From Ensifer adhaerens (lineage in GTDB: Bacteria; Pseudomonadota; Alphaproteobacteria; Rhizobiales; Rhizobiaceae): a DNA stretch of 64,000 nucleotides. Within the stretch, counting starts at the first letter, position 1, and each line of letters begins with the position of its first letter. A program made the position numbers and the translations under genes. Shown here one piece after another: positions 48,528-55,880 of the stretch. The stretch lies in the NCBI GenBank assembly GCA_900215285.1, contig OCMG01000001.1, forward strand, positions 1 through 64,000, read 5' to 3'. The notes under the pieces are model-generated. The model did no database searches. It was given only the letters and a program-made list of their open reading frames with translations, and had not been told where the DNA came from.

Positions 48528-48570
48528 GGACGATCCATAATACTTTTTTCTAAAAGCTTATGGATCGTCC
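48528..48570. promoter_or_regulatory. Thirteen-base perfect inverted repeat at AraC gene start
   Basis: GGACGATCCATAA (48528-48540) and TTATGGATCGTCC (48558-48570) are perfect inverted arms 17 bases apart, ending two bases before the AraC-type ATG. It is probably an autoregulatory operator. The half-site GGACGAT recurs as an inverted pair in front of the neighbouring SDR gene. Confidence 0.7.
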
Positions 48571-48572
48571 AG

Positions 48573-49487
48573 ATGGATCCGCTCAGTGATGTGATTGCCC
48601 TGCTTCGGCCGAACACGGCCGTCTCCAAGCCCATTTCTGGGCGGGGTGCGTGGGCCGTCCGCTATGCAGCCCATGATGCCCCCGGTTTCACGATCATTCT
48701 GAAGGGCGAATGCTGGGTGACTTTTGAGGGCGAGACGCCCTTGAAGCTGGAGACGGGAGCTTTCATGCTCCTGCCGACCACGCCGGCCTTCACGCTCGGC
48801 AGCCGGCCCGATATCGTTGGGACGCCCACAGAGCCGATGGATGTGGCGGTTTGTCACGGCGAGCAGGAGGGCGAGGCGGATTTCAGTGCGCTGGGCGGCA
48901 CGTTTCGTATAGCGACGGCGAATGCGCCGCTGCTACTTGCCCTGTTGCCGCGAATGATCAATGTGCCGCCGTCCGGGGGAAGATCAGAGCGGCTCGGCCG
49001 CCTGATCGATCTCATCGCCGAGGAGTGTGGTGGAGATGAACCTGGCAAGGATATGATCCTCCAGCGTATGCTGGAAGTTCTTCTCATCGAGGCCCTCCGC
49101 TCGCAGGTAAGCACCATGGATGACGACCGCGCCGGTCTTATTCATGGGATGCGCGACCCGGCTCTGGCACGCGTCCTTGCCGCCATGCATGCGGATGTGC
49201 GGGCCGACTGGACGGTAGCGAGCCTTGCTCGCATTGCCGGACAATCGCGTTCCGCCTTTGCAGCCCGCTTTGGGGTGATACTTGGCTGCGGACCGATCGA
49301 GTATCTCACCCGCTGGCGCATGGCGCTGGCAAAGGATGCCTTGCTGCGTGGGGCAAAGACGCTCGACCGGATTGCCGACGATATCGGCTACGAATCTGCC
49401 AGCGCCTTCAGCACGGCCTTTCGCAGGCGGCTTGGCTGCCCACCCGGGCAGTTCGCCAGGATGAACGGCAGCGCTGTGCACCCATAG
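48573..49487 (+). CDS. AraC-family regulator with cupin-type sensor domain
   Basis: A 304-residue regulator. The N-terminal half is a cupin-like domain ('GFTIILKGECWVTFEGETPLKLETGAFMLLP'-type pattern, about residues 30-75) and the C-terminus is the double HTH of AraC proteins (WTVASLARIAGQSRSAFAARF; IADDIGYESASAFSTAFRR). It belongs to the cupin-6 AraC group, which commonly regulates a neighbouring oxidoreductase. The start at 48573 follows a perfect inverted repeat. The SDR gene downstream on the same strand is a probable target. Confidence 0.87.
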   Translation: MDPLSDVIALLRPNTAVSKPISGRGAWAVRYAAHDAPGFTIILKGECWVTFEGETPLKLETGAFMLLPTTPAFTLGSRPDIVGTPTEPMDVAVCHGEQEGEADFSALGGTFRIATANAPLLLALLPRMINVPPSGGRSERLGRLIDLIAEECGGDEPGKDMILQRMLEVLLIEALRSQVSTMDDDRAGLIHGMRDPALARVLAAMHADVRADWTVASLARIAGQSRSAFAARFGVILGCGPIEYLTRWRMALAKDALLRGAKTLDRIADDIGYESASAFSTAFRRRLGCPPGQFARMNGSAVHP

Positions 49488-49520
49488 GAACAAGGTGCGG
49501 GCGCGCTTCATTACTGATTT

Positions 49521-49564
49521 GGACGATTAAGCAACCCTTCTGGACGTTGAATTATATATCGTCC
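49521..49564. promoter_or_regulatory. Paired GGACGAT half-sites before SDR gene
   Basis: GGACGAT (49521-49527) and ATCGTCC (49558-49564) form an inverted pair in the AT-rich segment before the SDR. The same half-site pair, longer, lies in front of the AraC gene, which suggests both promoters share one regulator. Confidence 0.55.
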
Positions 49565-49612
49565 GACCGATCGGAGTTATCAATGAACCATCCGAAACGA
49601 ATGGAGGTTCCC

Positions 49613-50362
49613 ATGCAAACGATCCTGATTACCGGTACATCCTCTGGCTACGGCCTGGCTACGGCCCGCCACTTTCTCGACAAGGGCTGGAATGTCATTG
49701 CCACGATGCGCCGCCCCGACGCCAGCCTATTTTCGGCCTCACCGAAGCTGCGCCTTCTGCCGCTCGACGTGACGAGCGATGAAAGCATCGCGGCGACCGT
49801 CGCAGCCGCTGGCCCCATTGACGTACTGGTCAACAATGCCGGCATCGGCGTAGTCGGCGCATTCGAGGCAACGCCCATGGCACATGTCCGCAAGGTCTTC
49901 GCCACCAACACGTTCGGGGTCATGGCCATGTGCCAGGCGGTCATTCCGCAGATGCGCGAGCGTCGGTCCGGCGCGATCGTCAACGTGACGTCGAGCGTGA
50001 CGCTGGCCGCCATGCCGCTTGCCGCCGCCTATACCGCCAGCAAGCAGGCGATCGAAGGCTTCACCGGCTCGCTGGCGCATGAGCTTGGCTACTTCAATGT
50101 CCGAGCGAAACTGGTGGAACCGGGTTATGCACCGACGACGCGCTTCGCGCAGAATACGGATGTGCGGATCGAAGATCTGATCCCGACTGGCTATCGCGGA
50201 TTTGCAACGCCCATCTTCGAGGCTTTCACACACCCCGCCATGACGACGAAGGAAACGGATGTCGCCGAGGCCGTCTGGGATGCCATCCACGATACCACAG
50301 ACCGGCTTCAATTTCCGGGCGGCGCCGACGCCGTAGCGCTCTACGAAGCACGAAACGGGTGA
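49613..50362 (+). CDS. Short-chain dehydrogenase/reductase next to AraC regulator
   Basis: A 249-residue SDR: cofactor motif TGTSSGYG (Tyr in place of the usual Ile), NNAGIG, Ser in NVTSSVTLA and YTASK (about residues 142-146). It lacks the FabG C-terminal GG tail and resembles the retinol-dehydrogenase-like or YbbO-type SDR group. ATG 49613 has GGAGG upstream; earlier in-frame ATGs at 49583 and 49601 are less well placed. It ends about 100 bases before the left boundary repeat of the island at 50465. Confidence 0.86.
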   Translation: MQTILITGTSSGYGLATARHFLDKGWNVIATMRRPDASLFSASPKLRLLPLDVTSDESIAATVAAAGPIDVLVNNAGIGVVGAFEATPMAHVRKVFATNTFGVMAMCQAVIPQMRERRSGAIVNVTSSVTLAAMPLAAAYTASKQAIEGFTGSLAHELGYFNVRAKLVEPGYAPTTRFAQNTDVRIEDLIPTGYRGFATPIFEAFTHPAMTTKETDVAEAVWDAIHDTTDRLQFPGGADAVALYEARNG

Positions 50363-50464
50363 GACCAGACGCACCGAACATTATAGGCGGCATCGGTTCT
50401 CCAGCCCATGTCGCCTGTTTTTCGCTGACATCGACAATCGCAGGGTGGCAGCTCTTCTTTCTGG

Positions 50465-50487
50465 CCTTGAAAGGAATCGAACCGCCG
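50465..50487 (+). repeat. Left 23-base direct repeat, possible island attachment site
   Basis: This 23-base stretch contains GGAATCGAACC, the reverse complement of a tRNA T-loop and 3'-stem. A near-identical copy in the same orientation lies at 57436-57458 (21 of 23 bases; differences at positions 8 and 21). The tyrosine recombinase ends 86 bases before the right copy. No complete tRNA gene is present at either copy. Confidence 0.6.
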
Positions 50488-50536
50488 ATCCTCCCAGACC
50501 AAACTCCAATTACTTGAAAACACTTCAGAGTTCGCT

Positions 50537-50800
50537 TTATCGTGTATCTCGACGACGGATCGGGAACATGTCCTCGCCGCGATGATGCAGACGTGTATGG
50601 TGCAGCCGGCATAGCCAACGCACTATTAGAGGCTCGTCGTATCGATCGTGATGAGCATCCACCGACTCAGCGCCACAAACTTCACAAGTCTGTTTCTCCA
50701 GATCACCTGCCTTTACCGCTCGTTGCACGGCAAGATGAGCATCATATTTCGCCGGATTTGCGCGGCGCCAATTTGCCTGACGTGTATCCGTTTTCAGCAT
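50537..50800 (-). CDS. Small zinc-finger / HNH-like protein
   Basis: An 87-residue protein. Its middle has CEVCG, a His-His pair (DAHHDRYDEPL) and WLCRLHHTRLHH, giving two Cys and several His that could bind zinc in an HNH or treble-clef fold. Similar short proteins occur in phages and mobile islands. A basic N-terminus (KTDTRQANWRRANPAKY) may bind nucleic acid. The catalytic His-Asn of true HNH nucleases is not obvious, so it may be only a zinc-binding protein. It lies just inside the left boundary repeat. Confidence 0.65.
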   Translation of the reverse strand: MLKTDTRQANWRRANPAKYDAHLAVQRAVKAGDLEKQTCEVCGAESVDAHHDRYDEPLIVRWLCRLHHTRLHHRGEDMFPIRRRDTR

Positions 50801-50820
50801 GGTTAAACCCTCAAATCAAG

Positions 50821-51531
50821 CTAGATAGCAACAAGTTCAGCGAGCTTTTCCGCCACCACCGCCATCGTGTCTTCTTCGGTGCTCAGTCCGCTTCGCGACG
50901 CCAAAAGGGGGCTCACGTTGCGGAGCGCTTCATAGGTGGTGTTATGCACGATAGGCACGAGTTGCTCTGTCGCCAAGAGTGCCGAAAGTTCCTTGTCCGC
51001 AACACCTGCCGCTGGAAGACGACGCAGCAGCGCCGGCGTGACCAGCACGATCCCCACGCGGGACTTTGCCAGCCCTTTGTCAATTTCGCGCAACAACGAC
51101 GTACCTAGGGCTACGTCCTTTTCGCTGAACCAGACCGATACACCACGTGCCTCAAGAAGATCGTGCAACACCTTCGCATCACCCTGTCGATCATCCCAGG
51201 CGTGACAGAGGAAGACATCACGAAGATCGGGCAGTGCCGCCCTATTCTCGAAAGTCTGCCGTATTGGCGTCAGCGCGCGGACTTCCGTCGGCGTATACAA
51301 CAGAGACGACCCTGATTTCGACCATTTCGCCCGTACACGACCAACGCCGCCGCTGCTGCTCATTGATGGGGAGCGATAGGAAGTCGAGGAAGGGGAGTAA
51401 GACGGGTAACCCCGATTGTAGCCGCCATAGTCGCTGTGGGCGCTATAACGGCCGCGGCCGCGACATGCTGGGCAATTCGCGGCAGCGCTTGCTGAGCGGT
51501 GCCCTTCTACAGGTGCGGTGCATCGAGCCAT
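50821..51531 (-). CDS. TIR-domain protein with N-terminal zinc-knuckle and Ser/Tyr-rich linker
   Basis: A 236-residue protein. The first about 30 residues have a possible zinc site (C-T-A-P-V-E-G-H and CPACRGRGRY), followed by a low-complexity Ser/Tyr/Gly linker (about 32-65). From about residue 103 a TIR domain begins: RDVFLCHAWDDR, then VSVWFSEKDVALGTSLLREI (BB-loop region), VGIVLVTPALL and a Glu in ADKELSALL that could be the NADase glutamate. TIR proteins act in bacterial anti-phage defence by consuming NAD or making signals. It is 33 bases downstream of a two-repeat small protein in the same operon. Confidence 0.85.
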   Translation of the reverse strand: MARCTAPVEGHRSASAAANCPACRGRGRYSAHSDYGGYNRGYPSYSPSSTSYRSPSMSSSGGVGRVRAKWSKSGSSLLYTPTEVRALTPIRQTFENRAALPDLRDVFLCHAWDDRQGDAKVLHDLLEARGVSVWFSEKDVALGTSLLREIDKGLAKSRVGIVLVTPALLRRLPAAGVADKELSALLATEQLVPIVHNTTYEALRNVSPLLASRSGLSTEEDTMAVVAEKLAELVAI

Positions 51532-51564
51532 CTTAGAAACCTCTCTGTTGTTGGGTTGCCGCTT

Positions 51565-51780
51565 TCAGCTGTCCTTGACCGTCGTGCGCGGGTGGGTCTT
51601 CCCGTACTTTGTGGTCACGAACTTTCCGGAGATAGCACTTCGGTAGGTTCCCCCTGTGCTTCCGCCGCCTTTGGCCTCTCGCACCGTTGTCCGCGGGCTG
51701 GCCGATACATGTTTGGCGGTGACAAACCGCCCGGTAATTGCGCTCCGGAAAATACTTCCGCTTCCTTTGCTCTTCGCCAT
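51565..51780 (-). CDS. Small protein of two tandem RSAxTGRFV-type repeats
   Basis: A 71-residue basic protein with two tandem repeats of about 25 residues: FRSAITGRFVTAKHVSASP then RTTV, and YRSAISGKFVTTKYGKTHP then RTTV. Each begins R-S-A-I-(T/S)-G-(R/K)-F-V-T and ends P-R-T-T-V. I have seen this motif in short phage- and island-associated proteins but know no defined function. The start at 51780 has AAGGAG upstream; an upstream in-frame start at 51849 is less likely. The gene precedes the TIR gene by 33 bases, so the two are probably partners. Confidence 0.7.
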   Translation of the reverse strand: MAKSKGSGSIFRSAITGRFVTAKHVSASPRTTVREAKGGGSTGGTYRSAISGKFVTTKYGKTHPRTTVKDS

Positions 51781-51915
51781 TTGCTTGCTCCTTTCTTGCA
51801 TAGCCCCGTAGCAACGGGCGATTCCGAAATTAAATCGCAAGGGTGTCAAAAGTTGTCACCCTTGCGATGCGAAGCTGCCAGGCCATTGCTGAATGTGGTC
51901 TCTAAGTTCGAACGA

Positions 51916-52899
51916 CTAAGGCAAAGCGTCGAAATCGCTTCTGCGACTATGTGCAACCAGCGTACGGAGCCCTTCTGGAGCGATGACCTCCACCGCGTCT
52001 CCCCATTGATAAAGATGCCATGCCATCTCAAGCCAACCGGCTGCGTGAAAACGAACAATGAGGCTGCCATCGTTTTCCAGTTCGGCTGTTTGATTGGGGT
52101 GAAATGAAAACTCGGCCGCTCTCGCGGCGGCCCGAGGAGCGAAACGCCAAGCGACTTCACCATATTGCTTTGGGTCTTGGTATACGCCGAATGATCGAGC
52201 AGCATATTCCTGCAACGAGAAGCCGGATGCAAAGCTGAAGCTCTCATCAAGGGTCTGAGCACTCAGAATTCGGTCCATTCGAAAGTTCCGCATGCCTTCA
52301 CCGCGATCGGGCTGACGCGCCACCAGATAGCTGCGATGTCCCAGCAGGAAGCCATGCGGTTCGATAATCCGTTCAGGAGCGTCCTCTGTCCCATAACGTA
52401 GGCGCAGGCGGAAAGGGCCTCGCAGACCTTCGATCACTGCATCTAATACCGCCGGCGCCAAGTTGACGCGGGGGCCGGGCCGCGTGACCGATCCCATTGC
52501 CAATAGAACTGCCTCAACATCGGCTTCCGTGCGCAGGGCATCCTTAGGCGTCAACCGCGCAAGCAATTCGTCGCGCAAGTCGTGTAGCGCAGCGGCGTGG
52601 CGTACACGGCCGTCGCTGCGCGCCGCAAGACTGGCAATCTCGAGTGCCTCTATGGCTGTCTCCTTTCGAAGCTGGAGCCGTCCGAGCACCGGATCTACAA
52701 TTCGCCAGCGTCGCCGACGATCCTCGCCATCAATCACGTCGACGTTTGCAAATACTGTTTCAAGCGCATCAGTCATACGCTGCGCTGTTCGATGGGAAAC
52801 GGCAAATTCTTTGCAGATTTCATCTAAACCGATCCCAATCCGCCGTGAAGCGGCCAACTGCGCCAGCCTTATTAGATCCTGCGCCTTTGAGAACGGCAT
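51916..52899 (-). CDS. WYL-domain transcription regulator
   Basis: A 327-residue regulator: N-terminal HTH (about 20-50, LDEICKEFAVSHRTAQRMTDALE) and a WYL-type domain (about 150-230: 'RLRLRYGTEDAPERIIEPHGFLLGHRSYLVARQP', where the usual W-Y-L reads 'SYLVA'), with a C-terminal WCX-like part. WYL regulators such as BrxR/CapW repress defence operons and respond to nucleic-acid ligands. It lies 135 bases upstream of the two-repeat and TIR genes on the same strand. Start 52899 with GAGGAAGC upstream. CGTTATG occurs twice in its upstream region (52937 and 52974). Confidence 0.82.
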   Translation of the reverse strand: MPFSKAQDLIRLAQLAASRRIGIGLDEICKEFAVSHRTAQRMTDALETVFANVDVIDGEDRRRRWRIVDPVLGRLQLRKETAIEALEIASLAARSDGRVRHAAALHDLRDELLARLTPKDALRTEADVEAVLLAMGSVTRPGPRVNLAPAVLDAVIEGLRGPFRLRLRYGTEDAPERIIEPHGFLLGHRSYLVARQPDRGEGMRNFRMDRILSAQTLDESFSFASGFSLQEYAARSFGVYQDPKQYGEVAWRFAPRAAARAAEFSFHPNQTAELENDGSLIVRFHAAGWLEMAWHLYQWGDAVEVIAPEGLRTLVAHSRRSDFDALP

Positions 52900-52929
52900 G
52901 ATCGCTTCCTCTATGACAATTATTGACAC

Positions 52930-53455
52930 CCATACACGTTATGGCTGAACTTGTGCTCTGTCGAGACATTAGCCGTTATGTGGGGCTTCGCTCGATTAGA
53001 AAATTACAATGCTGATGACAGACGTCGGTTGGAGCTTTTTATCTGCGTCGGAAAACCATGACTGCCATGCCTGCATGACGGCTACTTTCTCAGGACGATC
53101 ACGGCTTGTCGGGCCGCCAACGCCAACGCCAACCGAACTTCTCGGCGAGTCCAAGTCGGGAGAAGAACCTCTTGGAGGACAATGACAGGGGGCCTCCCCC
53201 CCATCGGCCTAAATTCCTTCCGAGTCCAACTTCCAAGTCGCCGCCGTAGCAGACGAAAGCTCCTTGCGCGAACAATTAAGATACTGATTTTAAGCAATAT
53301 TTCAGGGAGCTCGGTAAATGTTGGAAAGCTATTTCTCCATCGGTGGAATTTGTTGCAATTTGCATTTGAAGACCTCTCGAAGCCCCTTCAAAGGGTGTTT
53401 GAAGACCATTTGAAGACGGTCGCAGATCGGGCGAATAGGTTTGCTTGATTTGGGA
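52930..53455. other. Intergenic stretch between WYL and HipA genes
   Basis: About 530 bases without a convincing gene. It includes the WYL promoter side (two CGTTATG copies) and, at 53355-53415, repeated TTTGAAGACC-like words. It may contain decayed sequence from the missing C-terminus of HipA, but I see no clear match. Confidence 0.4.
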
Positions 53456-54436
53456 CTACACAGCCGTGCAAACTACATCGTAGATCGGGGCCAGATCCGG
53501 TTCATTTGAGCCATAAAGCAGGGCGTAATTCTTGCCGTGGGCATCGGCGTTGCCGACGAGATAATGGAAGATCAGCATGCGGATGAACTGTAAACGATCC
53601 GCGACAGGTCTAGCGCAGGCCTGGTCGATCAGCCTGATAGCCCGTTCTGTACCCGGTCCGCCCTCGGCCTCATACTTCAGTTCCGGCGGTACGCTAAGGG
53701 CCTGACAAAAGTCTTCTTGGTGTAGACGCTCAATGATGCCGTCTGCAGCCTTCGTCCGATCATAACGTTCCACCAGGAGAAAGGCAGTCGCCCCGTCTAG
53801 ACGTATCTCGACATGGGGTACCGGCAGCTTGAGGCGGGCAGCCAGCCGCATACAAAAATACTCGTTCTCTACCGTGCCTTCCAGCGCCTGGATGACCGGT
53901 TTCAAGATATGGGTCGTAGGTCGACCATCTCTCGCCAAGGCAATGGAATCCCCATCGACAATGACCGCCAGTTTATCCTGCGCGCCGGCGAGCGATAGGC
54001 GAATACCCTCGTCGCCGGCAAGCAAAGGCCGGGTCCGCAGCCTGCTGAGAATTTCATCCAGACGTTCCGAAGTGAGGATTTCTGCTTGGGACGGGCGGGG
54101 AGTTTCGGGTGCCGCGCCGGTGGGATAGAGTGACAAGGCACCTGCGCATTCGCCGCCGATAACTTCCAGCAGCCCGAAGGCATTGCCTGCCGAAAGGCCG
54201 AGCGCGCCGGCTAGGCGTTGCCGCGCGCCTTCGTCCGGCAATAGACCGGAGAAAAACGGGCGCACCACCTGATCACCAAAGGGCTCTTCTTGCAGGGGCA
54301 TCGAGAATGAGATCGCACGCGATCGTTGGTCCAGGAGATACGCGCCGTCATAAGTGAAAGTCAGCAGGCCGTCGTCAAGCCGGCCGAGCACGCCCGCCTT
54401 GGTGTCGCGAAAATAGACGTCCAAGACGCGGGTCAT
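53456..54436 (-). CDS. hipA: HipA-like serine/threonine kinase toxin, C-terminally short
   Basis: A 326-residue HipA-family kinase: N-terminal subdomain with 'GLLPDEGARQRLA', the G-loop region 'SLAGAQDKLAV' with a conserved QDK, and the catalytic loop NADAHGKNYAL (about residue 300) followed by the metal Asp in APIYDVVC. HipA phosphorylates targets such as glutamyl-tRNA synthetase to induce dormancy. It stops at TAG right after the metal Asp, about 100 residues before usual family length, so the C-terminal helical domain is missing. The start overlaps hipB (ATGA). May be inactive or a short variant. Confidence 0.8.
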   Translation of the reverse strand: MTRVLDVYFRDTKAGVLGRLDDGLLTFTYDGAYLLDQRSRAISFSMPLQEEPFGDQVVRPFFSGLLPDEGARQRLAGALGLSAGNAFGLLEVIGGECAGALSLYPTGAAPETPRPSQAEILTSERLDEILSRLRTRPLLAGDEGIRLSLAGAQDKLAVIVDGDSIALARDGRPTTHILKPVIQALEGTVENEYFCMRLAARLKLPVPHVEIRLDGATAFLLVERYDRTKAADGIIERLHQEDFCQALSVPPELKYEAEGGPGTERAIRLIDQACARPVADRLQFIRMLIFHYLVGNADAHGKNYALLYGSNEPDLAPIYDVVCTAV

Positions 54437-54660
54437 GATCGCGGACCCTGGCGACGCCCGACGGAAACAACGAGACCAAGACCGGCCAAGACTTGCATCG
54501 CACGGCCAATCTGGCAGCTCTCTTTTCCGGCCTCGAGTTCACGCAGAAACCGTACGCCCACACCAATCACCCCGGCGAGTTGCTCCTGGGTTAACCCTTG
54601 CTGTTTGCGCTCCTGACGGACCAGCATGCCGAGGCTTTTCGTATCTTTGATCTTTTCCAT
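54433..54660 (-). CDS. hipB: HipB-like HTH antitoxin
   Basis: A 75-residue Cro/C1-type protein: HTH QGLTQEQLAGVIGVGVRFLRELE (about 23-45), followed by 'GKESCQIGRAMQVLAGLGL', the HipB pattern. It would neutralise HipA and autorepress by binding operators upstream. Three ATCGGGATGA boxes lie upstream of the start at 50-base intervals, the first within the leader. The start at 54660 was chosen because HipB similarity begins there; it overlaps the toxin start. Confidence 0.85.
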   Translation of the reverse strand: MEKIKDTKSLGMLVRQERKQQGLTQEQLAGVIGVGVRFLRELEAGKESCQIGRAMQVLAGLGLVVSVGRRQGPRS

Positions 54661-54670
54661 AATCACCCCT

Positions 54671-54780
54671 ATCGGGATGATTATATCACCAGACGTCATG
54701 AAGGGAAGTCAAAAGAACCGATCGGGATGATTTTCGGATTGTTGGCGCCAATTGATCGAGAATAGAACCGATCGGGATGA
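54671..54780. promoter_or_regulatory. Three phased HipB-type operator boxes
   Basis: ATCGGGATGA occurs at 54671-54680, 54721-54730 and 54771-54780, exactly 50 bases apart. The last two are within a 17-base identical repeat, AGAACCGATCGGGATGA (54714-54730 and 54764-54780). The spacing of about five helical turns would place bound antitoxin on one face of the DNA. Confidence 0.75.
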
Positions 54781-54810
54781 AGCTGCGCCACCGTGAAACT
54801 ACCCTAATAT

Positions 54811-55722
54811 TTACTGTTTGAAACAATTCTCACGGTGCCATCTCAGGAACTGGGGATGTGGCCGCTCGAAGACCCGGCCAGGCACAATCGCCTTCCCGGT
54901 TTTGTTGATGAGGCCTTGAATGCTGTCACGATCATTCGCCTGACGCGATATCAGGATATCAAGATCATCCGAAAGACCAATGAGACCGCGGTCAAACATC
55001 CAGTGTGCGGTGCCCGAAAGCGCAATTCCGTTGGAAAGAATATCGGGCCCGCTCGCTTCCACCGGCCGAATATGGGCGGCATCGACCTCCGCCCGGCCAC
55101 CACCGTTGATGAGCTTCAATCCCGTGATGGCGCATCGTTTGTCATAGGCGTGAAGAACGAGCCGGCGAAATAGCCGATTTCGAACGATCCGCGACGAGAG
55201 TTGCATGACACGATCACGCTCCTGCTCAAATATGAACGGCGCTTGCGCTTCATCTGCAAATCCATCGACCGTATGCGTCACACCCGGCTCATCCAGTCGA
55301 GGCAGTTCAGGCTCATGATCATCGATGCCGATCGATACGATGCGGTTGAAATCTGCTGCGGATATCGGCCTGACCGCAGCCTGTGCCCTGCCGGAAATAC
55401 GGCCCTCTTCATTCAGCACGCCTCGCTCTATGACACCGTCTGGTCCACTGAACGGAACTGGATTGATGAAGTCGAGATAACTACCGTTTTGGATCAGCGC
55501 CAGATACATGCCGGGGGCCTTCGGATCAGGAATAACCCGTTCAACCTTGGCGACAGCAAAATAGCCGCGGGTCGCTGCGACTTTCCGAGGCTCGTAGTAG
55601 ACGATCCAGTCACCCACACACGCCTGGGCACGACCGAGATACTGGCCCGGAAACTGGTATTGTTCAGCCGGGCTATCGTCGTAAATCGAATCTGACCGGT
55701 GAATGAAAACCCCGAATCCCAT
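54811..55722 (-). CDS. HNH endonuclease of restriction type
   Basis: A 303-residue protein. The N-terminal part (about 1-120) resembles a DNA-recognition or PUA-like domain (QYQFPGQYLGRAQACVGDW, 'YFAVAKVERV'). The C-terminal HNH domain has 'CAITGL', AEVDAAHIRP (His of HNH), 'ILSNGIALSGTAHWMFDRG', matching HNH_2 restriction endonucleases. It could be a modification-dependent or orphan restriction enzyme; no methylase gene is adjacent. It is upstream of hipBA on the same strand, with the HipB operator boxes 31 bases or more beyond its end, and divergent from the integrase. Confidence 0.82.
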   Translation of the reverse strand: MGFGVFIHRSDSIYDDSPAEQYQFPGQYLGRAQACVGDWIVYYEPRKVAATRGYFAVAKVERVIPDPKAPGMYLALIQNGSYLDFINPVPFSGPDGVIERGVLNEEGRISGRAQAAVRPISAADFNRIVSIGIDDHEPELPRLDEPGVTHTVDGFADEAQAPFIFEQERDRVMQLSSRIVRNRLFRRLVLHAYDKRCAITGLKLINGGGRAEVDAAHIRPVEASGPDILSNGIALSGTAHWMFDRGLIGLSDDLDILISRQANDRDSIQGLINKTGKAIVPGRVFERPHPQFLRWHRENCFKQ

Positions 55723-55880
55723 CTGTAACCTTTAGCATGAGGCTCTTGATGCTTCATTTGAAATCTGGGGACCTAAGCCTAGCCGCAGAAGTTCGCCGCT
55801 GCGGTAATACCATTTGTTAAACGTCCACTCCTATTCCCGCCCGCCCTCAACACCGGTGTCGAGAGAAATGGAATAAGAGC

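Larger units (their letters stand above)
47807..48572. other. Long intergenic stretch, possible decayed sequence
   Basis: About 770 bases with no convincing gene. It begins with the palindrome at 47863-47902 and ends with the operator-like repeat of the AraC gene. Minus-strand frames between 48000 and 48450 resemble broken coding sequence (short stretches joined across frames), perhaps the remains of a transposase, but I could not assign them. Confidence 0.35.

Noticed and set aside
50465..50500. Possible tRNA gene at the island boundary
   Set aside because: Only the T-arm-like part is present; no anticodon arm, D-arm or acceptor pairing could be built.
53182..53448. 88-codon plus-strand frame between WYL and HipA genes
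   Set aside because: Basic, low-complexity start and no ribosome-binding site; no family resemblance.
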